This document shows positions 44,797 through 53,200 of a stretch of 60,859 bases of DNA, in pieces. Source of the stretch: a virus; the IMG/VR virus record IMGVR_UViG_3300027896_000043, positions 1-60,859 of that record. One strand, written 5' to 3'. The notes under the pieces were generated by a model that was given only the letters and a program-made list of their open reading frames with translations, was not told where the DNA came from and did not search any database. The translations under genes and the position numbers were made by a program. Position 1 is the stretch's first letter. Every line of letters begins with the position of its first letter.

Positions 44797-45420
44797 ATGA
44801 AACATTGTAACGGACAATCTAATCTTTCGATAGTAAAATCGTATTTAGCAGGAGAACGACCACTAACGGTTGTTGGTTATACAGCTCCAATCGAAGAAAA
44901 GCACGAAATCGGAGATAAGTGGACCGATTCATCTGGAAAACATTGGGAGCAAACCGCTGGAGGTCCATCTCGACAAACTCCCGTTATGGATATTATCCGA
45001 GCAGAACTAAACGATATTTGCTCATGTTGTGGAGCTGAAATTCGCTGGGGCGATAGATATGATCGTAAGTTCTATCACAAAACCGGTAAGTGTTTTAATT
45101 GTCTAATTCAAGAAGAAACCCAACTCCGAATCAAGGGAAAATATAAGTTATATGAACAAAAGAAAGTATTTCAAAATCAACGTTCATATCTTCTAGATAT
45201 TCGTAAGAAACTACGTGAGGCATTCGATTATACAAAGGAACATACGGAGATTACATTCGTCAATTCTAACGGATTCGTTGAGTCGTGGGAAAATAACGCA
45301 CGAGACGACTTATTGTCAGGTCTAAAGAAAGATTTCGTTAAATGCTTAAAAACAATTAAAGAAGTTGAATCTGCTATTGTAGATATCGATAAACAAATTA
45401 ATTCCACGATAAATGGCTGA
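44797..45420 (+). CDS. Zinc-finger protein directly upstream of terminase
   Basis: A 207-residue protein whose stop overlaps the terminase start by 8 nt. It has four cysteines in CSCCGAEIRW and CFNCLIQEE (about 75-110), a zinc-finger pair. A helical C-terminal half follows (RSYLLDIRKKLREAFDYTKE, FVKCLKTIKEVESAIVDIDK) with coiled-coil character. Position just before gp17 is where T4 gene 16 (small terminase) lies. The helical oligomerisation part fits that role, but the zinc finger is not a gp16 hallmark. I regard small terminase as a positional guess. Confidence 0.75.
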   Translation: MKHCNGQSNLSIVKSYLAGERPLTVVGYTAPIEEKHEIGDKWTDSSGKHWEQTAGGPSRQTPVMDIIRAELNDICSCCGAEIRWGDRYDRKFYHKTGKCFNCLIQEETQLRIKGKYKLYEQKKVFQNQRSYLLDIRKKLREAFDYTKEHTEITFVNSNGFVESWENNARDDLLSGLKKDFVKCLKTIKEVESAIVDIDKQINSTING

Positions 45421-45997
45421 AACACAAGATTTACGGGCACTACTTAAACTAGAATATGCGAGATGTGCAAAAGATCCAGTATATTTTATGCGCAAATATG
45501 TTAAGATTCAGCATCCAGTGCGTGGTACCATTCCGTTTTTAACTTATAAATTCCAAGACGAAGCCGTTGCGGATTTTGGGAAGCATAGAAAAAATATAGT
45601 TCTAAAATCTAGACAGATGGGCATTACAACCCTCGTTGCAGCATATTCACTGTGGTTGATGGTTTTTCACGAAGACAAGGAAATCTTATGCATTTCTATC
45701 ACACAAGAAACCGCAAAAACTATTGTAACCAAAGTTAGATTTGCCAACGACAATCTTCCGTCGTGGTTAAAGGTGAAAGAAGTTACGGACAATCAATTGT
45801 CACTACGATTGGAAAATGGTTCACAAATTAAAGCGGCAAGTTCGGCTGGGTCTTCTAGCCGTGGATCGGCCCTATCACTTTTGATTATTGACGAATGCTT
45901 GGATTTTCACACCAAAATTACTCTACGAAATAAAAAAACCGGACAAGAAAAAATTGTACCAATCGGAGAAGTCTATGAGCAAGAAAATTACAGTTAG
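45413..45997 (+). CDS. 17: Large terminase, N-terminal ATPase part fused to split-intein N-half
   Basis: A 194-residue gene product. Residues 1-161 are the start of gp17: FLTYKFQDEAVADF, then a P-loop-like KSRQMGITTLVA (about 61-72; the canonical GK is replaced by GI, as in some terminases), and Walker B LLIIDE at 156-161. The protein stops being terminase exactly after Walker B and continues as 33 intein residues (CLDFHTKITLRNKKTGQEKI...) ending at TAG 45995. The rest of the terminase is encoded by the next gene after a 225-nt gap. Translational overlap of 8 nt with the upstream gene. Confidence 0.92.
   Translation: MAETQDLRALLKLEYARCAKDPVYFMRKYVKIQHPVRGTIPFLTYKFQDEAVADFGKHRKNIVLKSRQMGITTLVAAYSLWLMVFHEDKEILCISITQETAKTIVTKVRFANDNLPSWLKVKEVTDNQLSLRLENGSQIKAASSAGSSSRGSALSLLIIDECLDFHTKITLRNKKTGQEKIVPIGEVYEQENYS
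45896..45994 (+). other. N-terminal half of atypically split terminase intein (33 aa)
   Basis: Begins with the nucleophile Cys1 right after Walker B Asp-Glu. The block-A motif CLDFHTKITLRNKKTG and a second strand IVPIGEVYEQ are present. It ends at an in-frame stop before blocks B, F and G, which lie in the following gene. Total for both halves is 147 aa, mini-intein size. The split after about 30 residues, rather than near 100, is the AceL-TerL type. Confidence 0.88.
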
Positions 45998-46222
45998 TAA
46001 AACATAGAAAATGTTACTTTTTCTAGATTTGAACCTAAAAAATCCCGGATTTTTTACATCCGTTAGCAAAACCCTATAACTGTGATTTATCAAAACGACG
46101 AAAGAATACCCCTTGGTCTTTAGCCAAGGGGTAGTTCACAAAAGCAAAAACCAAAGCCGCAATTACATATTCCAAAAAATGGGATATCTATCATACAAAA
46201 TTTTATTTGAAACAAAATCCAT
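45998..46222 (+). other. 225-bp non-coding spacer between split-intein genes
   Basis: Contains no ORF of note. It holds an A/T palindrome AAAAAATCC-C-GGATTTTTT near 46032, the hairpin described at 46107-46139, and a second hairpin ATATTCCA/TGGGATAT at 46167-46187. The downstream gene has an in-frame TGA 12 nt before its ATG, so readthrough of the first stop cannot join the halves. Confidence 0.8.
46107..46139 (+). ncRNA. IS200/IS605 right-end or omega-RNA-like hairpin
   Basis: A perfect 10-bp stem TACCCCTTGG/CCAAGGGGTA with loop TCTTTAG is followed by GTTCAC. A C-rich hairpin with a TTTAG-type loop, then G(T)AGTTCAC, is the arrangement I know from right ends of IS200/IS605-type elements, where the TnpB guide RNA (omega-RNA) scaffold ends and the guide begins. 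Here the guide would start at 46140. No TnpB or TnpA gene is in the window. A simple structural or processing hairpin remains possible; there is no U-run for a terminator. Confidence 0.4.
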
Positions 46223-46564
46223 ATGAGCCTAGACTACAAAGACGTCAGTGAATGGGAAGTAATGACTCCAACCGGTTGGCAATCATTTTCCGGAATAAAG
46301 AAAACTACCAAGAAAAAATACATATTGTTGGAATTTGCCTCCGGGAAAACATTAAAATGCTCCACCGGGCATAAATTGAAGCGGTGGGATGGAGTTTTTG
46401 TTGATACTACCAGAATTCGGGAAGGAACCAAAATTATCGACGTTGGAGGAGAACTTGACACCGTAATCAACAAGAAACCAATTCTGGACCCAATTGACGT
46501 ATATGATTTAGTTGAAGTAGAAAATGGCCATGAATATTTGACAAATGGGCTCGTTTCGTCTAAT
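46223..46564 (+). other. C-terminal half of atypically split terminase intein (114 aa)
   Basis: Carries block B (KTLKCSTGHKLKRW), block F (DVYDLVEVENGHEYLTNG) and block G LVSSN, followed by +1 Cys. The penultimate residue is Ser instead of the usual His. The start MSLDYKDVSEWEVMTPTGWQ corresponds to the MFRTNTNNIKILSPNG-type start I recall for the AceL-TerL C-intein. No endonuclease domain. Confidence 0.88.
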
Positions 46565-49500
46565 TGTGCATTCGTTCCGGGAGTCGAGGATATATGGTTG
46601 TCCGCTCAAAATACACTCAGCACCGGAGGAAAAGCAATTGTATTGTCATGTGTAACGGCCGATACTTACATATTTGATAAACAACTTGGATTAACCCAAA
46701 TTAGTAACTACGTAGACAGTTCCAAGATCGGACCATACGAAATTTCAAAATACAACATATTGGGAAAAGATACTTTCCGTGGAGGAATTCTATTTCACAA
46801 CAATGGATTGGTAGATACCAGAAAAATTTCAACTAAATTTTCCGATATAGAATGTAGTTTAAATCATAAATTGTGGGCATATAGATCGACAACAAAAACG
46901 TTTGGATGGACAAAATCCGAAGAATTAGAAGTGGGTGATTTTTTATCAATCCAACATGGTTCACAACATTTCGTTGCAAACGACGATGTATCGTCATTCT
47001 TTCCAACTATATCCAACAAAATTAAGTCTCCGTTTGTACCAACCATTCTAACTCCCGATATTTGTTATTTATTGGGATTATACATATCGGAAGGAAGCAC
47101 ATACGAAGTTAAAAACCCAGATGGAAAGCTTGTAGGTGGAATGTTGACTATTTCGTGTGGAGATAACATTTCTTCGGTGTTTGATCGACTCGGGTTAAAA
47201 TATTATACAAATGACAATTTACATTATTGTATATCCAACAAAAACGTAATTGAATTTTTGGAATATATTGGATTTGATTTATCATACGTTGCACACGAAA
47301 AAATTATTCCACAACGATTGATGTCTATTAGTCGTAACAACATGATTCAATTGTTACGGGGAATATTTGACGGTGATGGGGGCGGCGAGGCAGGTAATCG
47401 TGTTGGGTTGGCGTCTACGTCCGAGACTCTAATAGACCAAGTTAGAATGCTCTTACTAAATTTTGGAATATTATCCTCCAAATTCCGCCAAACCAAAGAG
47501 AAAATGAATAGTTATGGTGGGAAAATAAAACACAACCACGATATACATTCACTGGAAATATATGGACAACACGCGCTAAAATATTTTACTAGGATAGGGT
47601 TTAACGTAAAACGTAAACAAAGTGGACATGATAAGTTAATAACGTCAAATCTATCCAGAAGCTGTACACGCGACGTAATACCGAATACATTGGATCTTAT
47701 CAATTCATTATATAAAGTGTCCGGGGAAACATCCAAAACCGTCAGTCAAAAACTTGGAATTCAATTAAACGGATACGTAAATAAAAAGACAAAATATAAG
47801 ACGTCGAATATTTCAGCAACAAATGTTAAATTGTTATATTCAACATATAAACATCTATTATCGGAAGCCGACATTAAATATTGGGACATGGTGATAGATG
47901 ATGATCTCACGTGGGTAGAAATTAAAAAAATAACGGAAAGTAAAAATTACACATATGATTTTTCACTTCCGGACGATCCTTCCGACAATTGGTGCCATTC
48001 CGTGTTATACAATGGACTTCTCGGGCATCAAACACCAAACGGTGTGGGAAATCTGTTCCATAAATTGTGGTCCGAAGCTACTGATGGGTTAAATGATTTC
48101 AACATGCTGAATCTTCCGTGGCAGTTGCACCCGGAAAGAGAACAAAAATGGAGAGATGAACAAACCAAATTATTGGGACCAAAGGGCGCAGCACAGGAAT
48201 GTTTTGAGGCTGATACCAGAATTTATACAGATAGTGGGTTCAAGCGCATTGCTGATATTAAAATCGGAGACCAAGTTCTTACGCACGCCGGCAGATATCG
48301 TCCAGTATTGCACGTTATTAATAACGGAGTAAAAGATGTAATAGAAATCCGGAGTAGTTTAAATAGAACAAACAGAAAAGTTACGGCAAATCACCCATTT
48401 TACACCAACGATAAAAAATGGGTTGAATTAGACAAAATAAATTCTCCGATCATATCGTATCCGGCCGAAGCGGATATCCCAAGCAAATACACAGAGAACA
48501 AAACCATAGATTTGTTGGAGCACATTAAACCGACATTTTTCAAATTAAAATTGTGCAATGATGATACATCCGTGTACATCAATGACAGAAAGCATAAAAC
48601 AATACACAATAGAATTGTTACATTGAATTATGATATTGGATTTTTAGTTGGATTATATCTGGCGGAAGGCTGGGCTGAAGACGATAGAGTATATTTCTGC
48701 TTTAACTGGAAAACTGAAAAAAATGATTGTCCGATTAAAGTTTTATCCATAATCCACAAAAATATAAGTTCAAATATTAATTCGTCATTTAGAAAGACGG
48801 GAGACACCGATTCCGGACAATTGATGGTTAATAGTCAAATACTGTCCAAACTACTCCATGCATTGACGTGTGGGTCGGATTGTTACGATAAATGTTTATC
48901 CGCTAAATCGTATGAGTTAGGGTCTATTGATTATTTTAAAGGAATATTAGATGGTTTATTTATCGGAGATGGTATGGTATTGGACAAATATGGAAAAAAA
49001 TATTGCTCCGCGTCCGAAAATATTAGATATGATGTCAAATATTTAATGCGTATAGTTGGTTTTGGTCTCATGTCTATGTACGGTAGAGAGCTACATTTAC
49101 TGGGAAGTATTCGGAAACATTGTGATGATAGATTATTGTCTTCGATATTGGACAGCGAATATATCCACCCACATGCAGCAAATTTTGGACACCTCGATGA
49201 TGGAAGTGAATATTCAAAAATTATCAGAAATGATTATGTTGGATATTCCATGGTTTATAATTTAGAAGTAGCTGATGACCATTCTTACGTAACTGAGCAC
49301 GCGGTTGTTCATAATTGTGATTGTGTCTTTGAAACTTCCGGCAACACAGTAATAGACCTCAAATTATTAGAGTGGTATGAAAAAGAAAGCAAATCTATAA
49401 TAGAGCCAAAAGAAAAGCGTGGACATGATCGTGGATATTGGATATGGGAATATCCAAAATCTGGACGATCTTATATGGTTACTGCTGACGTTGCGAGAGG

Positions 49501-50209
49501 TGATGCGGCAGATTTTTCTGCGTGTCAAGTTATTGACGTAGAGACACTCGAACAGGTTGCTGAATATAAAGGACAAATTCCAACCAAAGAATATGCTAGA
49601 ATTATTGCGGCTATAGCAACTGAATATAATCTGGCGTTGTTAGTGGTTGAGAATGCAAATATTGGATGGGCAGTAATACAAGAATTGGTGGATATGGATT
49701 ATAAAAATCTATTTTACAGTTCGTCCGATTTGCTGTATGTAGACGTTGATGTACAATCCTCGAATAAAATTAATGCACAAGACAAAAAATTAGTTCCCGG
49801 ATTTACGACATCATCAAAATCTAGACCATTATTGATCTCCAAATTAGAGAGCTATATTCGTGAAAAGTCACTAATAATCCACTCCAGACGATTGATCGAG
49901 GAATTAAAAGTATTCGTGTGGAAAAGCACTGGTACGACAATTAAAGCTGAAGCAATGTCTGGATACAACGATGATTTGGTTATGTCAATTGGTATAGCAG
50001 CGTGGATTCGAGATACGGCATTACGTCTACAGTCTCAAAATAATGATTTAACCCGTACTTTGTTAACCAGAATGGGAAGTACAATAAAACCGATTGAAAA
50101 TAAAATACATTCCACCGCTCAAGGAAATCCGTACGGAATAAATACCGATCCGTGGAAAATGAGAATCAATGACTCGGTCACGGAAGACTTGACTTGGTTG
50201 ATCGGATGA
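46223..50209 (+). CDS. 17: Large terminase, remainder, with split-intein C-half and two further inteins
   Basis: A 1328-residue precursor. Order: intein C-half (1-114), extein CAFVPGVEDIWLSAQNTLST... (115-142), intein 2 (143-603), extein TPNGVGNLFHKLW... (604-659), intein 3 (660-1031), extein to the end. The last extein has the nuclease acids ADVARGDAADFS, VENANIG and NDDLVMSIG. Joined exteins of both genes give 542 residues, near the size of gp17 homologues (T4 610). Start ATG 46223 has no Shine-Dalgarno sequence. The enzyme packages DNA into proheads; three splicing events, one in trans, are needed to make it. Confidence 0.92.
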   Translation: MSLDYKDVSEWEVMTPTGWQSFSGIKKTTKKKYILLEFASGKTLKCSTGHKLKRWDGVFVDTTRIREGTKIIDVGGELDTVINKKPILDPIDVYDLVEVENGHEYLTNGLVSSNCAFVPGVEDIWLSAQNTLSTGGKAIVLSCVTADTYIFDKQLGLTQISNYVDSSKIGPYEISKYNILGKDTFRGGILFHNNGLVDTRKISTKFSDIECSLNHKLWAYRSTTKTFGWTKSEELEVGDFLSIQHGSQHFVANDDVSSFFPTISNKIKSPFVPTILTPDICYLLGLYISEGSTYEVKNPDGKLVGGMLTISCGDNISSVFDRLGLKYYTNDNLHYCISNKNVIEFLEYIGFDLSYVAHEKIIPQRLMSISRNNMIQLLRGIFDGDGGGEAGNRVGLASTSETLIDQVRMLLLNFGILSSKFRQTKEKMNSYGGKIKHNHDIHSLEIYGQHALKYFTRIGFNVKRKQSGHDKLITSNLSRSCTRDVIPNTLDLINSLYKVSGETSKTVSQKLGIQLNGYVNKKTKYKTSNISATNVKLLYSTYKHLLSEADIKYWDMVIDDDLTWVEIKKITESKNYTYDFSLPDDPSDNWCHSVLYNGLLGHQTPNGVGNLFHKLWSEATDGLNDFNMLNLPWQLHPEREQKWRDEQTKLLGPKGAAQECFEADTRIYTDSGFKRIADIKIGDQVLTHAGRYRPVLHVINNGVKDVIEIRSSLNRTNRKVTANHPFYTNDKKWVELDKINSPIISYPAEADIPSKYTENKTIDLLEHIKPTFFKLKLCNDDTSVYINDRKHKTIHNRIVTLNYDIGFLVGLYLAEGWAEDDRVYFCFNWKTEKNDCPIKVLSIIHKNISSNINSSFRKTGDTDSGQLMVNSQILSKLLHALTCGSDCYDKCLSAKSYELGSIDYFKGILDGLFIGDGMVLDKYGKKYCSASENIRYDVKYLMRIVGFGLMSMYGRELHLLGSIRKHCDDRLLSSILDSEYIHPHAANFGHLDDGSEYSKIIRNDYVGYSMVYNLEVADDHSYVTEHAVVHNCDCVFETSGNTVIDLKLLEWYEKESKSIIEPKEKRGHDRGYWIWEYPKSGRSYMVTADVARGDAADFSACQVIDVETLEQVAEYKGQIPTKEYARIIAAIATEYNLALLVVENANIGWAVIQELVDMDYKNLFYSSSDLLYVDVDVQSSNKINAQDKKLVPGFTTSSKSRPLLISKLESYIREKSLIIHSRRLIEELKVFVWKSTGTTIKAEAMSGYNDDLVMSIGIAAWIRDTALRLQSQNNDLTRTLLTRMGSTIKPIENKIHSTAQGNPYGINTDPWKMRINDSVTEDLTWLIG
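46649..48031 (+). other. Terminase intein 2 with LAGLIDADG endonuclease, terminal Gln
   Basis: 461 residues. Starts CVTADTYIFDKQLG. Block B is ECSLNHKLWAY. LAGLIDADG motifs are LLGLYISEGST and LLRGIFDGDGGGE. It ends NGLLGHQ before +1 Thr of TPNGVG. The last residue is Gln rather than Asn, a rare but known variant. The insertion splits the terminase S/T-PNG motif (coupling motif), one of the most conserved points of the ATPase. Confidence 0.85.
48200..49315 (+). other. Terminase intein 3 with LAGLIDADG endonuclease
   Basis: 372 residues. Block A is CFEADTRIYTDSGFKRIADI, block B is KVTANHPFYT. Endonuclease motifs are LVGLYLAEGWA and ILDGLFIGDGMV. The canonical end AVVHN is followed by +1 Cys. 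It is inserted between GAAQE and CDCVFETSGNTVI of the terminase. Confidence 0.9.
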
Positions 50210-50234
50210 ACTATCATTTGATTATTGAGAATAA

Positions 50235-50258
50235 AAATAGTAATACTTACTATTTATA
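50235..50258 (+). promoter_or_regulatory. Hairpin overlapping a CTATTTATA late-motif variant
   Basis: A perfect 9-bp stem AAATAGTAA/TTACTATTT with a TAC loop (50235-50255) overlaps a CTATTTATA motif (50250-50258). The portal ATG is 25 nt downstream. It could combine end-of-terminase processing with the start of the portal transcript. Confidence 0.4.
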
Positions 50259-50283
50259 ACCACCCATATCCATATATACCATT

Positions 50284-53200
50284 ATGGCAGATAAAACCGA
50301 AGCGGAAAACAAAAACGATACACTATTCAATAAACTCAAGAAGTTATTTTCTTCTGGTGTAATAGTGCGGAATGTTGGTGGCAAATCATTAAAGATATCC
50401 GATACGGATAATATTCAATATGCTACCGACAGAAACAGCCTACGTGATCGATATAATAGATTACGAAGTTCAACGTACAATTTACACAACCGGGATATGT
50501 CATTGGCATATCAAGCGGCGAGATTGGAACTATTTCGTGATTACGATTGTATCGGAGAAGATACTATAATTCCTCTCCCAGATGGATCCAAACCAACGAT
50601 TAAAGAATTGACCGAAAAATATAAAGATTCACCGAAAGAAAAATTTTATGTTTTTTCGTACGATCATGATAGTAAATCAATACATCTCGGAAACGCATAT
50701 CATCCCAGAAAAAAGGGAATTCGAAAAGCGTGGAAAGTTACATTCGACGATGGAAAATATATAATTGGTAGCGCGGGGCATCCGTTCTTAATGAGAAACG
50801 GCGAATATAAAAAGTTAGAAAATGTTACGGTCGGCGAATCTGTTATGCCGTTTTATCAAAAGGATTTTTATCATAGTGGTTATCGTAGCATTTATAATTT
50901 TAGTAAAGGTTGGCAGTCTGAACATGTTATCGTGGCGGAACAATTTAATCACAAGTTGTTAGAAAATGAAGTTGTTCACCATAAAGATTTTAATAAAACC
51001 AACAATCTACCGACAAATTTGGTAATAATGAATGATGCCGATCATCGGGCATATCACTGTAAAATAAATAATGAGAAAATTTGGTCAAAAGAAAATAGAG
51101 AAAAACAAATTTTATCAATTCGCAATTCCGTTCAATTTAGAAAAGTTCATTCTTGGAACGGAAAAAGAAGTGGAAAAAATAATCCATTTTTTGGAAAAAC
51201 TCATACCATTGAATCGAATAATAAACGATCATCGTCATTAAAATCTGCATATTCAAAAATAGATACCACCGGAGATAAAAATTCTAATTACAGAGACGAT
51301 TTAACATTTGACAATTTAAAAATAAAAGCAATTGAATATTACAAATCAAACGGAAAATTACTCATTGATGAATTTTCTAAGTGGGTCGGATGTGGACAAT
51401 CCAGTATACGCGTCAGATTAAAATCGAACAATACTGTATGGAAATCGTTTAAATCCGAGATAGAATCCACACTTAATCACAAAATTACGTCAATTGAATA
51501 TATCGGCGAAAAAGATGTATACGATGTTACGGTTGATAAATATCAAAATTTTGCCACCGATAGTTGTTTCGTACATAATACGATGGATTCTGATGCAATT
51601 TTGGCATCCGCACTCGACGTTTACGCGGATGAGTGCTTAGTGCCATCAGAATTTGGAAATGTGTTGACGATTACTTCCGAAAATGAACAAGTAAAGAAAA
51701 TTCTCGAAAATTTGTTTAATGACATATTAAATATCGAATTTAATTTGTGGTCATGGACTAGAAATTTGGCAAAATACGGAGACTTCTTTTTGCGTATGGA
51801 AATTTCTCCGGAATATGGTGTATATTTAGTTAAACCACTGTCCGCGTACGAAATAACGCGAGTGGAAGGATCGGATCCACAAAATATAAATTATGTAAAA
51901 TTTCAACATGACGGACTCGGCGGTGGACAGGAATATGAAAATTTTGAGATGGCACATTTTAGATTATTGAGCGATAGCAATTTTCTTCCATATGGAAAAT
52001 GTTTAAAAGGAGATACATATGTTGATACCGAATTTGGAACGACGCAAATAAAAGATATTAAAGTTGGTGATGTAGTTTGGACATTCAATTCTACTACCAA
52101 TAAAATGGAACTGAGTACTGTTCTAAATCAAGTATCCTCCGGAATTAAGGAGATCATTCGAGTTCGAACACAACATAATTTTGTCGATTGTAGCCGAGAG
52201 CACCCAATACTCACGTACAATAAATTGACAGAAAAGATGGAATATAAAGTCACAGATGAAATTAAAATCGGAGATTTATTGATTATTTCTTCCAATAACA
52301 ATAAACAAAGTCGTGGACATAAGATAGATAAAACCGTCAGTGAGGATTTGACATGTAAATCATTTTCTCCAACAATCGACGAAATTCCAGACTATGTTGA
52401 CGAAGAATTTGCAGACTTTTTTGGATTTATGTTGGGAGATGGTTGGATTAAAAAATATTCCAATGGTGCCAGAGTTTGTTTTTCACTTGGAACGGATGAA
52501 ATTCAAAATACAAAATATATTGCGGCATTAGAAAAATATTCAGGAAAACCGGTACGGGTAACTAAAGTTGGAAGTATGGATGGAAAATCCCGATCTGCCA
52601 CCGTTTATACAAAGCGTTTATATGAAATATTGAGAAATATGGGATTTGGTGAAAATGCAAAAACAAAACGAATTCCCACTTGGGTATTTGAAGCACCGGA
52701 ATCAATTCGTTTAGCACTTCTGGATGGATTTTACAACGCAGACGGTTGGGAATTTACTGATACATGGGCTAAACATTGTGCAATAGAACTGTGCAATAAA
52801 GATTTAGTTTTTGATATAAAGAGATTGGTGCAATTAAGTAATATAAAATCGTCGATTCCGTCTTCTCGCATTTACAATGATACGGTTGAAATCTGCGGGG
52901 TTTCGTGTAATAGATCGGAAAATCATTCTATATACTATTACCCGGAAGGCCAGATTAAGCAAAAGATGGAAAAATATGATTTTATAGATTCGGATAATAT
53001 TTTCATCGAACCCGTCAGAAAAATTGAATATCAACCAGAAGCAGAAACCTTCGATATTCAAGTAGAATCAAACAATTCTAATTTTATAGCAAACGGAATT
53101 ATTGTTCACAATTCCATGTTAGAACCCGCTCGCCGTATTTGGAAGCAATTATCGTTAATGGAGGACGCAATGTTAATTCATCGTATTGTCCGCGCTCCAG

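Noticed and set aside
46107-46139. Rho-independent terminator
   Set aside because: The hairpin is strong but is followed by GTTCACAAAAGC with no U-run.
45998-46222. Group I or group II intron joining the two terminase genes by RNA splicing
   Set aside because: 225 nt is too short for a complete self-splicing intron, and no P/Q/R/S-like core or domain V was evident; each half has its own stop or start, as in split inteins. RNA data could reopen this.
45990-46230. Simple frameshift or sequencing error as the cause of the split
   Set aside because: The gap has several stops in the relevant frames, an in-frame stop just before the second ATG and structured non-coding sequence; a single error cannot explain it.
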